Positions 56,544 to 64,000 of a stretch of DNA of 64,000 bases are shown piece by piece; position 1 is the stretch's first letter, and every line of letters begins with the position of its first letter. The notes under the pieces are model-generated. The model was not told the origin of the DNA. It saw only the letters and a list, made by a program, of their open reading frames with translations, and searched no databases. The DNA is from Campylobacter sp. MIT 97-5078. Its GTDB lineage: Bacteria > Campylobacterota > Campylobacteria > Campylobacterales > Campylobacteraceae. The stretch covers positions 1-64,000 of the forward strand of contig NZ_QHLK01000008.1 of NCBI RefSeq assembly GCF_006864455.1, read 5' to 3'. A program made the position numbers and the translations under genes.

Positions 56544-56771
56544 ATGCGATACTTTACCTGCCCCGTTGAGATAACTTTAAGCTTAATCAGTGCAAAATAC
56601 AAAGCCGTGATACTTTTCTATCTTTTTGGAGGAAAAAAGCGTTTTAATGAGCTTAAACATTTAATGCCAAGTGTTACGCGTAGAACTTTAACCTTACTTG
56701 GCTTATCACTTAAACCTATCATTGAGGCGATGCGAATTTGGAGTGTAGATTATAGAGGAAAAAATGAGTAA
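56544..56771 (+). pseudogene. HxlR-family transcription regulator with internal deletion
   Basis: The open frame of 75 codons begins like HxlR regulators (CPVEITLSLISAKYKAVIL, then FGGKKRFNELKHLMPSVTRRTLT) and jumps from the recognition helix directly to the end of the domain (LLGLSLKPIIEAM). About 27-30 residues, the wing with the VPP-VEY segment, are missing in frame. The normal N-terminus is also out of frame upstream, where an ATG at 56524 leads into a different frame. HxlR proteins often control a divergent reductase gene, as this one would have. DNA binding is probably lost. It overlaps the fmt start. Confidence 0.7.
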
Positions 56772-57678
56772 AAATATAGTATTTATGGGAACTCCAGAGT
56801 ATGCAGCAAAGATTTTACAAGGGCTTATTCAAAACAGCTTTAATGTATTAGCTGTCATTACCCAGCAAGATAAGGCTGTGGGTAGAAAGCAAATTCTTGT
56901 TCAAAGTGCAGTAAAAACATTTGCTTTAAAGCATAATCTAAAGGTTTTAACTCCAAAAAGTCTTAAAGATGAAGTTTTTCAAGAAGAATTAAAATGCTTA
57001 GATATTGATTTTATCATCGTGGCTGCATATGGAAAAATCTTACCAAAAAGCATTTTAGAACTTGCACCTTGCATCAATTTACACGCCTCGCTTTTACCAA
57101 AATACCGCGGGGCAAGCCCTATACAAAGTGCGATTTTAAACGCCGATGAAAAAAGCGGAGTTTGCACTATGCTTATGGATGAAGGGCTTGATACAGGTGC
57201 TATCTTGCAAAGCCTTGAGTGTGATATTAAGGATAAAAATGCCTTGCTTGTTTTTGAAGAATTGGGCAAATTAGCCACAAAGCTTTGCGTAAAAACCTTA
57301 AATGAATTTCAAAGCCTTCGCCCACAAATTCAAGATGAAAGCAAGGCTAGCTTTTGCACGAAAATCAAAAAAGAAAATGGACTTATTGACATAAAAGAGC
57401 AAAAAGCAAGGGATATTTATCAAAAATATCTTGCCTTTTATAACTGGCCTCAAATTTTTTTAAACAATGGCTTAAAGTTCATTGAAATAGAGCTTGTTAA
57501 TGAAGATGAAAAACATCAAGCAGCTCAAATTTTAAGCCTAGAAAAAGATGCTTTTTTATTAGCGTGCAAAAATGGAGTTTTAAGGATAAAAAAACTTCAA
57601 GAAGCTGGTAAAAAAGTGCTTGATGCAAGAACTTATCTGAATGGAAAAAGGTTAAAAAGTGGAGATTATTTGTATTGA
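56764..57678 (+). CDS. fmt: Methionyl-tRNA formyltransferase
   Basis: Fmt formylates initiator Met-tRNA. The formyltransferase domain has FMGTPEYAAKIL at the start, the catalytic HASLLPKYRGASPIQ (about residues 109-123) and MDEGLDTGAIL. A C-terminal OB-like domain ends the 304-residue protein. GAGGA precedes the ATG. It overlaps birA by 20 bp. Confidence 0.95.
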   Translation: MSKNIVFMGTPEYAAKILQGLIQNSFNVLAVITQQDKAVGRKQILVQSAVKTFALKHNLKVLTPKSLKDEVFQEELKCLDIDFIIVAAYGKILPKSILELAPCINLHASLLPKYRGASPIQSAILNADEKSGVCTMLMDEGLDTGAILQSLECDIKDKNALLVFEELGKLATKLCVKTLNEFQSLRPQIQDESKASFCTKIKKENGLIDIKEQKARDIYQKYLAFYNWPQIFLNNGLKFIEIELVNEDEKHQAAQILSLEKDAFLLACKNGVLRIKKLQEAGKKVLDARTYLNGKRLKSGDYLY

Positions 57679-58294
57679 AAGCATAGCTTCAACTCATCTT
57701 TATATGTGCGAAGCGGTGCGGAATGCTACAATCAATAAAAACTTAGCCATTTATGCTTTAGAACAAACTGGGGGCATAGGTAGCAGGGAAAGTAAATGGC
57801 ACAGCACAAAAGGCAATTTACATTTAAATTTTTGTTTGAGCTTAGAGGATTTGCCTCAAGATTTGCCTTTGTCTTCAGTAAGCATTTATTTTAGTTTTAT
57901 TTTAAAAGAGCTTTTAAGCGAGCAAGGCTCAAAAATTTGGCTGAAGTGGCCCAATGATCTTTATATAGCTGATAAAAAAATCGGCGGTATGATGAGCACA
58001 AGGATAAGAGACTTCATCATTGTTGGCGTGGGTATAAATATCAAAAATGCCCCAGCTCAAGCTGGACTTTTGGATATAAATCTTGATTTAAAGGACTTTA
58101 TAGAACTTTTCATCAAAGAAATTCAAAAAAAATTTTTATGGAAGCAAATTTTTAGCAAGTATGTGATAGAATTTGAAAAATCAAAACCATTTAGCGTTCA
58201 TCATGAAGGCAAAAAACTCCCTTTAAAAGAAGCTTTGCTTTATGAAGACGGAAGCATTTTACTTGACAACAAAAGGATATATAGTTTAAGATGA
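57659..58294 (+). CDS. birA: Biotin--protein ligase
   Basis: BirA activates biotin and attaches it to AccB. The 211-residue protein contains only the catalytic and C-terminal domains: STHLYMCE, GGIGSRESKWHSTKGNLHLN (biotinyl-AMP loop), KWPNDLYIADKKIGGMM and VGVGINI. It has no N-terminal helix-turn-helix, so it is not a repressor. The start is GTG within the end of fmt. The stop overlaps parA by 4 bp. Confidence 0.93.
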   Translation: MEIICIESIASTHLYMCEAVRNATINKNLAIYALEQTGGIGSRESKWHSTKGNLHLNFCLSLEDLPQDLPLSSVSIYFSFILKELLSEQGSKIWLKWPNDLYIADKKIGGMMSTRIRDFIIVGVGINIKNAPAQAGLLDINLDLKDFIELFIKEIQKKFLWKQIFSKYVIEFEKSKPFSVHHEGKKLPLKEALLYEDGSILLDNKRIYSLR

Positions 58295-59076
58295 GTGAGA
58301 TCATTACCATAGCCAATCAAAAAGGTGGCGTAGGCAAAACCACAACAGCGATAAATTTAGCAGCAAGTTTAGCAGTAGCCGAAAAAAAGGTGCTTTTAGT
58401 TGATGTTGATCCTCAAGCAAATGCTACAACAGGACTTGGATTTAATAGAAATAATTACGAATACAATATTTATCATGTTTTTACAAGACGCAAAAAAATC
58501 AGTGATATTATCTTAAAAACTGAACTTCCAAAACTTGATCTAGCTCCTTCAAATATAGGGCTTGTAGGTATAGAACAAGAACTTGCTAAAGATGAAAGTA
58601 TAGAACGCAAAATCGTGCTTAAAAACCAGCTTAAAGAAGTCGTTGATGTGTATGATTTTATCATCATTGACTCTCCCCCAGCACTTGGAAGCATCACCGT
58701 GAATGCTTTTGCAGCAAGTGATAGCGTGATCATACCTATACAATGTGAATTTTACGCTCTTGAAGGCGTGGCTATGGTGCTTAATACCATTAAAATCATC
58801 AAAAAAAGTATCAATCCAAAGCTTAAAATCAGAGGCTTTTTACCAACTATGTATAGCTCTCAAAATAACCTTTCTAAGGATACTGTTGAAGATTTAAAAC
58901 AAAATTTCAAAGAGCAGCTTTTTACAATTAATGGTGATGAGAATGATTTTATCATCATTCCACGCAATGTCAAGCTCGCTGAAAGTCCGAGTTTTGGTAA
59001 GCCTATTATACTTTATGATATTAAATCACCCGGCTCGCTTGCATATCAAAACTTAGCGTATTCTATATTAGGATAA
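58291..59076 (+). CDS. parA: Chromosome-partitioning ATPase ParA (Soj)
   Basis: A deviant Walker ATPase that drives origin segregation with ParB. It has KGGVGKTTTAINLAASLA (residues 10-27), VDVDPQANATTGLG, IIIDSPPALG and PIQCEFYALEG. The 261-residue length without an N-terminal regulatory domain is the chromosomal type. parB follows after 3 bp. Confidence 0.95.
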   Translation: MSEIITIANQKGGVGKTTTAINLAASLAVAEKKVLLVDVDPQANATTGLGFNRNNYEYNIYHVFTRRKKISDIILKTELPKLDLAPSNIGLVGIEQELAKDESIERKIVLKNQLKEVVDVYDFIIIDSPPALGSITVNAFAASDSVIIPIQCEFYALEGVAMVLNTIKIIKKSINPKLKIRGFLPTMYSSQNNLSKDTVEDLKQNFKEQLFTINGDENDFIIIPRNVKLAESPSFGKPIILYDIKSPGSLAYQNLAYSILG

Positions 59077-59079
59077 AAA

Positions 59080-59925
59080 ATGGCAAAAAGAAGTGCTTTA
59101 GGTAGAGGTTTAAGCAGTATTTTAGGTGATGTTGATGAAGCCTACAGCAAAGAACTCGGACTTGATCGTAGTAGAGTTGAAGAAATCAGTCTTGAACTTA
59201 TCAGTGCAAATCCTTACCAGCCAAGAAAACATTTTGATGAAGATGCCTTAAACGATCTAGCTAAATCCATACAAACTTACGGACTGCTTCAGCCTATTAT
59301 TGTTTTAAAAAAAGAAAACGAAAGCTATGTTTTAATCGCTGGCGAACGCCGTTTTAGGGCATGTCAAAGACTAAAAATGCCTACAATTAAGGCTTTGGTT
59401 GCCGAAGTAGAAGAAGAAAAATTAAGAGAACTTGCTTTAATCGAAAACATACAAAGAGAAGATTTAAATCCTATAGAACTCGCAAACTCTTACAAAGACT
59501 TAATCGAGCATTATAAGATCACCCAAGAAGAGCTTTCAAATAAGGTGCATAAATCACGCTCGCAAATTACAAATACTTTAAGATTGCTTCAGCTTAGCAA
59601 AGACACTCAAAAGCTTATCGCTGAAGGAAAGATTTCTCAAGGACATGCCAAAATCATAGTTGGACTTGACAATAAGGACGAAAAACTGCTTATTGATACA
59701 ATTTTAGGACAAAAATTAAGCGTAAGAGATGCTGAAAAAATAGTACAAAAAATGAAAAAAAGTGAAAAAAAATACGAAATAGATCAAGAGCTTAACCAAG
59801 AACTTGAAAAATTTAAAATCAAACTTAAAAAGCTCAATATCTCACACAAAGCAAAATACGAACAAATCACACTTTATTTAAGCGATCTTGAAAAAATTAA
59901 ACAATTAAACAAATTATTACAATAA
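59080..59925 (+). CDS. parB: Chromosome-partitioning protein ParB (Spo0J)
   Basis: A CTP-dependent clamp that loads at parS. Features are the N-terminal RSALGRGLSSILGD, which interacts with ParA, the CTP-binding NPYQPRKHFDEDALNDLAKSI, GERRFRACQ and ENIQREDLNPIE, the helix-turn-helix near 150-195, and a C-terminal dimerisation region. It is 281 residues. I found no full parS site (TGTTTCACGTGAAACA) in the window. Confidence 0.95.
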   Translation: MAKRSALGRGLSSILGDVDEAYSKELGLDRSRVEEISLELISANPYQPRKHFDEDALNDLAKSIQTYGLLQPIIVLKKENESYVLIAGERRFRACQRLKMPTIKALVAEVEEEKLRELALIENIQREDLNPIELANSYKDLIEHYKITQEELSNKVHKSRSQITNTLRLLQLSKDTQKLIAEGKISQGHAKIIVGLDNKDEKLLIDTILGQKLSVRDAEKIVQKMKKSEKKYEIDQELNQELEKFKIKLKKLNISHKAKYEQITLYLSDLEKIKQLNKLLQ

Positions 59926-59953
59926 ATTTACATAATATTTAATCCTTTTTAGA

Positions 59954-59959
59954 TACAAT
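59954..59959 (+). promoter_or_regulatory. -10 box of the ATP synthase operon
   Basis: TACAAT 35 bp before atpF', in the only gap between parB and the atp genes. Confidence 0.5.
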
Positions 59960-59994
59960 ATTAAAACTAACTCAAAATTTTAAAAAGGCAAAAG

Positions 59995-60420
59995 ATGTTT
60001 GATGATGTCCATTTATCCATAATGCTCGCTACTTTTATCATTTTCTTAGCTATGATTATAATACTCAATAGCCTACTTTACAAGCCTTTGCTTGAATTTA
60101 TTGATCAAAGAAACAAGTCTATAGAAAGTGATGAAAGAAAAGTCAAGCAAAACTCAGAAGAAATGTCAAATTTTAACGATGAATTTAATAAAATCAAACA
60201 AAGCACACGAGAAGAAATTAATGCTATAAAACAAAAAGCACTCGATGAAGCAAAGCAAGAAGCTGAAAAAGAACTTGAAAATAAAAAGCGAGAACTTGAA
60301 CAAAAAATGCAAGTTTTTTACGCTCAGCTTGCTCAAGATAGAGAAAATTTTGAACAAGAGTTAAAAGTCAGTCTTCCAGTATGGCAAGAAGCTTTGAAAA
60401 ATAATTTAAAAAATATATAA
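59995..60420 (+). CDS. atpF': ATP synthase F0 subunit b'
   Basis: One of two b-type stalk subunits connecting F1 to the membrane. It has one N-terminal membrane helix (about residues 8-28) and a long charged coiled coil to residue 141. A b/b' pair is typical of epsilonproteobacteria. It lies first in the operon, without atpB or atpE, which must be elsewhere. Confidence 0.9.
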   Translation: MFDDVHLSIMLATFIIFLAMIIILNSLLYKPLLEFIDQRNKSIESDERKVKQNSEEMSNFNDEFNKIKQSTREEINAIKQKALDEAKQEAEKELENKKRELEQKMQVFYAQLAQDRENFEQELKVSLPVWQEALKNNLKNI

Positions 60421-60436
60421 ATACTAAGGAAAAATG

Positions 60437-60943
60437 ATGAAAAAGATAGGTTTTGTATTGGCTTTTTTACCCCTTGCCCTTTTTGCTGCACCAAACGGAA
60501 GTGGGGAATATGATATAATTCCTCGAACAATTAACTTTTTGATCTTTGTGGCTATTTTGTTTTATTTTCTAGCTCGCCCAGCAAAAGAATTTTATAACAA
60601 CAGAATCACTAAAATCGCAACAAGATTAGAAGAAATTCAAAACAAGGTTCTAGAAAGTAAAAACAAAAAACTTGAAACTATCAAAAAACTTGAAGATGCA
60701 AAAAAAGAAGCTATCGTAGCTATTAACACAGCTAAAAAAGAAGCTGAACTTTTAGCAGTCAAACTAAAAAATGATACAAAAAATGATATAGCTTTACTTG
60801 AAAAGCATTTTGAAGAACAAAAAGTGTATGAGCAAAGAAAAATGCAAAAAGAAGTTATTGCTAAAATTTTAAATCAAATGTTTAGCGAATGCAAACTAAA
60901 GCAAGATGAAATTTTAGATATCATGCTTAAAAAGGTGTCTTAA
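60437..60943 (+). CDS. atpF: ATP synthase F0 subunit b
   Basis: The second stalk subunit, 168 residues. The N-terminus has a signal-like hydrophobic segment (IGFVLAFLPLALFA), then IIPRTINFLIFVAILFYFLARP as the membrane helix, followed by coiled coil. The ATG at 60437 has AAGGA 6 bases upstream, better than the one at 60434. Confidence 0.92.
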   Translation: MKKIGFVLAFLPLALFAAPNGSGEYDIIPRTINFLIFVAILFYFLARPAKEFYNNRITKIATRLEEIQNKVLESKNKKLETIKKLEDAKKEAIVAINTAKKEAELLAVKLKNDTKNDIALLEKHFEEQKVYEQRKMQKEVIAKILNQMFSECKLKQDEILDIMLKKVS

Positions 60944-60945
60944 CA

Positions 60946-61467
60946 ATGGAAAATCTAATTGCAAAAAAATACGCCAAAGCTATATTAGAACGAAAAGATT
61001 CTAAGGAATTTTACAAGCTTTTGTCGCAACTTAGTCCAGCTTTTACCTTACCTAAATTTAAAATGATTTTAGAATCAAACGAATACAAAAAAGATCAAAA
61101 ACTGAAAATTTTAATGTCTTTTTTTCAAAATGTCAAACCGAGTTTTGAACATTTTATCCGTCTTTTAACACAAAATTCAAGACTTACACTTATCCCAAAA
61201 ATAGTTGAGGAACTACGAAAACAAGAAGCTTTGAAAGCTCAAATTTATACAGGTATAGTGTATTCTGAACAAGCTTTAGAACAAACTAAAATTAACGATT
61301 TAGAAAAAAAATTAAGTGAAAAATTTAAGGTAAGTATAAAACTAGAAAATCAAATCACTAAAACTCAAGGGATAAAAATAAGTCTCGAAGAATTAGGATA
61401 TGAAATTTCTTTTTCTATACAGGGTTTGCAAACAAAAATGAGTGATTATATACTCAAAACACTATAA
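60946..61467 (+). CDS. atpH: ATP synthase F1 subunit delta
   Basis: Delta connects the b stalk to the F1 head. It has the family start ENLIAKKYAKAIL, central helices, and the C-terminal GIKISLEELGYEISFSIQGL, a variant of the usual VDxSLLGG motif. It is 173 residues. It is spaced 2 bp from atpF. Confidence 0.92.
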   Translation: MENLIAKKYAKAILERKDSKEFYKLLSQLSPAFTLPKFKMILESNEYKKDQKLKILMSFFQNVKPSFEHFIRLLTQNSRLTLIPKIVEELRKQEALKAQIYTGIVYSEQALEQTKINDLEKKLSEKFKVSIKLENQITKTQGIKISLEELGYEISFSIQGLQTKMSDYILKTL

Positions 61468-61479
61468 AGGAGAATATGT

Positions 61480-62985
61480 ATGAAACTTAAAGCTAGTGAA
61501 ATTAGCTCTATCATCAAAGAAAAGATTGAGAATTTTGATTTAAATCTTGAAATTGAAGAAACAGGTAAGATCATTTCAATAGCCGATGGTGTGGCAAAAG
61601 TATATGGACTTAAAAATGTCATGGCAAGTGAAATGGTTGAATTTGAAAACGGCGAAAAAGGTATGGCTCTTAACCTTGAAGAAGCAAGCGTTGGTGTAGT
61701 TATACTTGGTAAGGGCGAAGGTTTGAAAGAAGGTTCTTCAGCAAAACGTCTTAAAAAGCTTTTAAGTGTGCCAGTTGGCGATGCTATGATAGGACGCGTG
61801 GTTAATGCTTTAGGCGAACCAATAGACGCAAAAGGTGCGATTGGAGCAAGTGAGTTTCGTTTTATTGAAGAAAAAGCAAAAGGCATTATGGCAAGAAAAA
61901 GCGTTCATGAGCCTTTACAAACTGGACTTAAAGCCATAGACGCTCTTGTGCCAATTGGTAGAGGACAAAGAGAGCTCATTATCGGCGATAGACAAACTGG
62001 AAAAACAACCGTTGCAATCGACACCATCATCAATCAAAAAGGGCAAGATGTTATTTGTATCTATGTTGCTATAGGACAAAAGCAAAGCAATATTGCTCAA
62101 GTGGTAAAACGTTTAGAAGAGCATGGGGCTATGGATTATACTATAGTTGTAAGTGCTGGTGCTTCTGATTCTGCAGCTTTGCAATACATCGCTCCTTATG
62201 CTGGCGTAACTATGGGTGAGTATTTTAGAGATAATGCTCGCCATGCTTTAATTATTTATGATGATCTTTCAAAACACGCTGTGGCTTATCGTGAAATGTC
62301 TTTGATTTTACGTCGTCCTCCTGGTCGTGAGGCATATCCTGGTGATGTTTTTTATCTACATTCAAGATTGCTTGAAAGGGCTTCAAAGCTTAGCGATGCA
62401 CTTGGTGCTGGCAGTTTAACCGCTTTACCTATCATTGAAACTCAAGCTGGAGATGTTTCAGCATATATTCCTACCAATGTTATTTCAATCACTGATGGAC
62501 AAATTTTCCTTGAGACAGATCTCTTTAATTCAGGTGTGCGCCCAGCGATAAATGTAGGTTTATCGGTTTCTCGTGTGGGTGGGGCAGCTCAAATTAAGGC
62601 TATCAAGCAAGTTGCAGGAACCTTAAGACTTGATCTAGCTCAATACAGAGAACTTCAAGCTTTCTCTCAGTTTGCAAGCGATTTGGATGAATCAAGCCGT
62701 AAGCAACTTGAAAGAGGGCAAAGAATGGTTGAAATTCTTAAACAAGCTCCATATTCTCCTTTGGCTGTTGAAAAACAAGTAGTGCTTATTTTCGCTGGAA
62801 CAAGAGGCATACTTGATTCTATTCCGGTAAGTAAAATCAATGAATTTGAGGCTGGGCTTTATTCTTTCATCGAAGCAAAATATCCTGAAATTTTTGAGCA
62901 AATTCGCTCTAAAAAAGCTTTGGATAAAGAACTTGAAGAAAAGATTAGTACGGCACTTAATGAATATAAATCAAGTCATATATAA
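61480..62985 (+). CDS. atpA: ATP synthase F1 subunit alpha
   Basis: The non-catalytic nucleotide-binding subunit. It has P-loop GDRQTGKTT (about residues 168-176), the [16 protein letters not shown] segment, the alpha signature [14 protein letters not shown], and full length at 501. AAAGGAG precedes the ATG. Confidence 0.97.
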   Translation: MKLKASEISSIIKEKIENFDLNLEIEETGKIISIADGVAKVYGLKNVMASEMVEFENGEKGMALNLEEASVGVVILGKGEGLKEGSSAKRLKKLLSVPVGDAMIGRVVNALGEPIDAKGAIGASEFRFIEEKAKGIMARKSVHEPLQTGLKAIDALVPIGRGQRELIIGDRQTGKTTVAIDTIINQKGQDVICIYVAIGQKQSNIAQVVKRLEEHGAMDYTIVVSAGASDSAALQYIAPYAGVTMGEYFRDNARHALIIYDDLSKHAVAYREMSLILRRPPGREAYPGDVFYLHSRLLERASKLSDALGAGSLTALPIIETQAGDVSAYIPTNVISITDGQIFLETDLFNSGVRPAINVGLSVSRVGGAAQIKAIKQVAGTLRLDLAQYRELQAFSQFASDLDESSRKQLERGQRMVEILKQAPYSPLAVEKQVVLIFAGTRGILDSIPVSKINEFEAGLYSFIEAKYPEIFEQIRSKKALDKELEEKISTALNEYKSSHI

Positions 62986-62994
62986 AGGCATTTT

Positions 62995-63879
62995 ATGGCT
63001 AGTCTTAAAGAGATAAAAAGAAAGATAAAAAGTGTCAATAACACGCAAAAAACAACTAAAGCGATGAAGCTTGTTTCTTCAGCTAAGCTTAAAAGAGCAG
63101 AAGAAGTAGCTAAACGCAGTAAGTTTTATGCACAAAAAATTGATGAAGTTTTAGCTGAAATTTCTTTAAATATCAGCAAAATTTCAAAAGATGATAAACG
63201 TTTTATATTCTTTCAAGAAAGGGCTGTGAAAAGACTAGATATCATCTTTATTACAGCAGATAAAGGGCTTTGTGGTGGCTTTAATTCAAGAACTATTAAA
63301 AGCGTTAATGAGCTGATGAAAGAATGTAGAACCAAAGGCATAGAAGTTCGTTTGCGAGCTGTTGGAAAAACAGGCATTGAATTTTTTCGCTTTCAGGGCA
63401 TTGAACTTTTAAAAACTTATGAGCATTTAAGCTCAAATCCAAGTTATGAAAGGGCTTGTGAGGTAATTAATGAAGCAGTAAATGACTTCTTAAACAAAGA
63501 AACCGACCAAGTCATCATCATACATAATGGCTATAAAAATATGATCGCTCAAGAGCTTAAAGAACTTCATTTACTTCCGGTTGAGCCTTTAAAAGTCCAA
63601 GATGAAAGTCAAATTTCAAACTCAACTCTAGAGCTTGAACCAGAAGGCGATGAATTAATGCAAGAGTTGATGAAAACATATTTTGAATACAATATGTATT
63701 TTGCCTTAATTGACTCTTTAGCAGCTGAACATAGTGCAAGAATGCAGGCTATGGATAATGCAAGCAAAAATGCCAAAGAAATGGTTAAAAATTTAAATTT
63801 AGCCTATAATAAAGCAAGACAAGAAAGTATCACTACTGAACTTATAGAAATTATCAGTGGTGTTGAATCAATGAAATAA
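62995..63879 (+). CDS. atpG: ATP synthase F1 subunit gamma
   Basis: The rotor shaft of F1. Conserved ends are [21 protein letters not shown] at the start (in part) and [17 protein letters not shown] at the C-terminus, forming the coiled coil. [11 protein letters not shown] is the gamma signature. It is 294 residues. Confidence 0.96.
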   Translation: MASLKEIKRKIKSVNNTQKTTKAMKLVSSAKLKRAEEVAKRSKFYAQKIDEVLAEISLNISKISKDDKRFIFFQERAVKRLDIIFITADKGLCGGFNSRTIKSVNELMKECRTKGIEVRLRAVGKTGIEFFRFQGIELLKTYEHLSSNPSYERACEVINEAVNDFLNKETDQVIIIHNGYKNMIAQELKELHLLPVEPLKVQDESQISNSTLELEPEGDELMQELMKTYFEYNMYFALIDSLAAEHSARMQAMDNASKNAKEMVKNLNLAYNKARQESITTELIEIISGVESMK

Positions 63880-63889
63880 GGAGAAATGA

Positions 63890-64000
63890 ATGAGTAAGCA
63901 AGGATTGATTTCACAAATTTTAGGACCAGTGGTTGATGTTGATTTTAGCGATTATCTACCACAGCTTAATGAAGCTTTGATCGTCAATTACGAATTAGAT
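63890..64000 (+). CDS. atpD: ATP synthase F1 subunit beta, partial
   Basis: The start of the catalytic subunit, cut by the window end after 37 codons. The N-terminus ([16 protein letters not shown]) is typical of AtpD. AAGGAG overlaps the atpG stop, 7 bases before the ATG. Confidence 0.93.
   Translation, partial: MSKQGLISQILGPVVDVDFSDYLPQLNEALIVNYELD

Noticed and set aside
1-64000. CRISPR array, IS element, prophage, tRNA or rRNA
   Set aside because: No regularly spaced repeats, transposase or integrase motifs, or cloverleaf/rRNA sequences were seen by eye.

Overview
The window is a contiguous piece of a low-GC epsilonproteobacterial chromosome, almost certainly a Campylobacter. The evidence is the gene content: a CosR-type orphan response regulator, a quinone-reactive hydABCD hydrogenase with a second small subunit, Cts competence genes, Pse flagellin-glycosylation genes, the pepF-helicase-truB-csrA-ispE series, and fmt-birA-parA-parB-atp. 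AT-rich promoters with a TATAAT -10 box and no clear -35, and a G11 tract, fit the same genus. The preserved blocks resemble C. jejuni gene neighbourhoods joined in a different order. Gene decay suggests a relative such as the C. upsaliensis/C. helveticus group, but the species cannot be fixed from this sequence alone.

Layout: 0.2-12.5 kb (+) is a dense run: frameshifted sstT, pyrB, pepF, a hypothetical, a UvrD-like helicase, truB, csrA, ispE, smpB, a thioredoxin-like lipoprotein, then clpS-clpA-aat (a complete bacterial N-degron module). 12.6-19.2 kb (-) holds an unusual cytoplasmic hydrogenase small-subunit homologue (hydA2), a thiD-thiE-thiamine-binding protein-hemD operon, and rimO-tilS. 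prfB follows on +. 20.4-21.2 kb is a decay zone with an orphan TPP riboswitch, a shredded thiC, an A13/G11 tract and an unidentified gene fragment. 21.3-25.8 kb (+) is a MacA-MacB-TolC-like efflux system. 25.9-30.1 kb (+) is hydABCD. 30.3-33.1 kb (-) is ctsE-ctsF. 33.2-36.7 kb (+) is plsY (with an extra N-terminal membrane domain), folB, cosR and ppx. 36.7-38.6 kb (-) is a dead PAP2 phosphatase, then a flagellar/chemotaxis trio (CheX-like, FliN, FliO-like). 38.7-44.0 kb (-) is the trpE-GD-F-B-A operon. 44.2-51.6 kb (-) is a subtilisin-like autotransporter, glmS and a GlnD-like protein without its catalytic motif. 51.7-53.5 kb (-) is accB-accC, with dcd divergent. 54.3-55.5 kb is an altered pseG and a dead pseH. 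55.6-56.8 kb is a nitroreductase divergent from an HxlR regulator with an internal deletion. 56.8-64 kb (+) is fmt, birA, parA, parB and the ATP synthase operon, cut by the window end inside atpD.

Three themes stand out. First, thiamine: de novo HMP synthesis (thiC) is lost here although its riboswitch is still recognisable, while thiD, thiE and a DUF77 thiamine-binding gene remain, which fits a salvage lifestyle. Second, several genes retain a fold but lack expected catalytic or targeting features: HydA2 without a Tat signal or adjacent large subunit, the GlnD-like protein without nucleotidyltransferase residues, and PseG without the usual active-site His. Third, the pseudogenes sit mostly at junctions between otherwise conserved blocks. 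I found no CRISPR array, insertion sequence, prophage, tRNA or rRNA gene.
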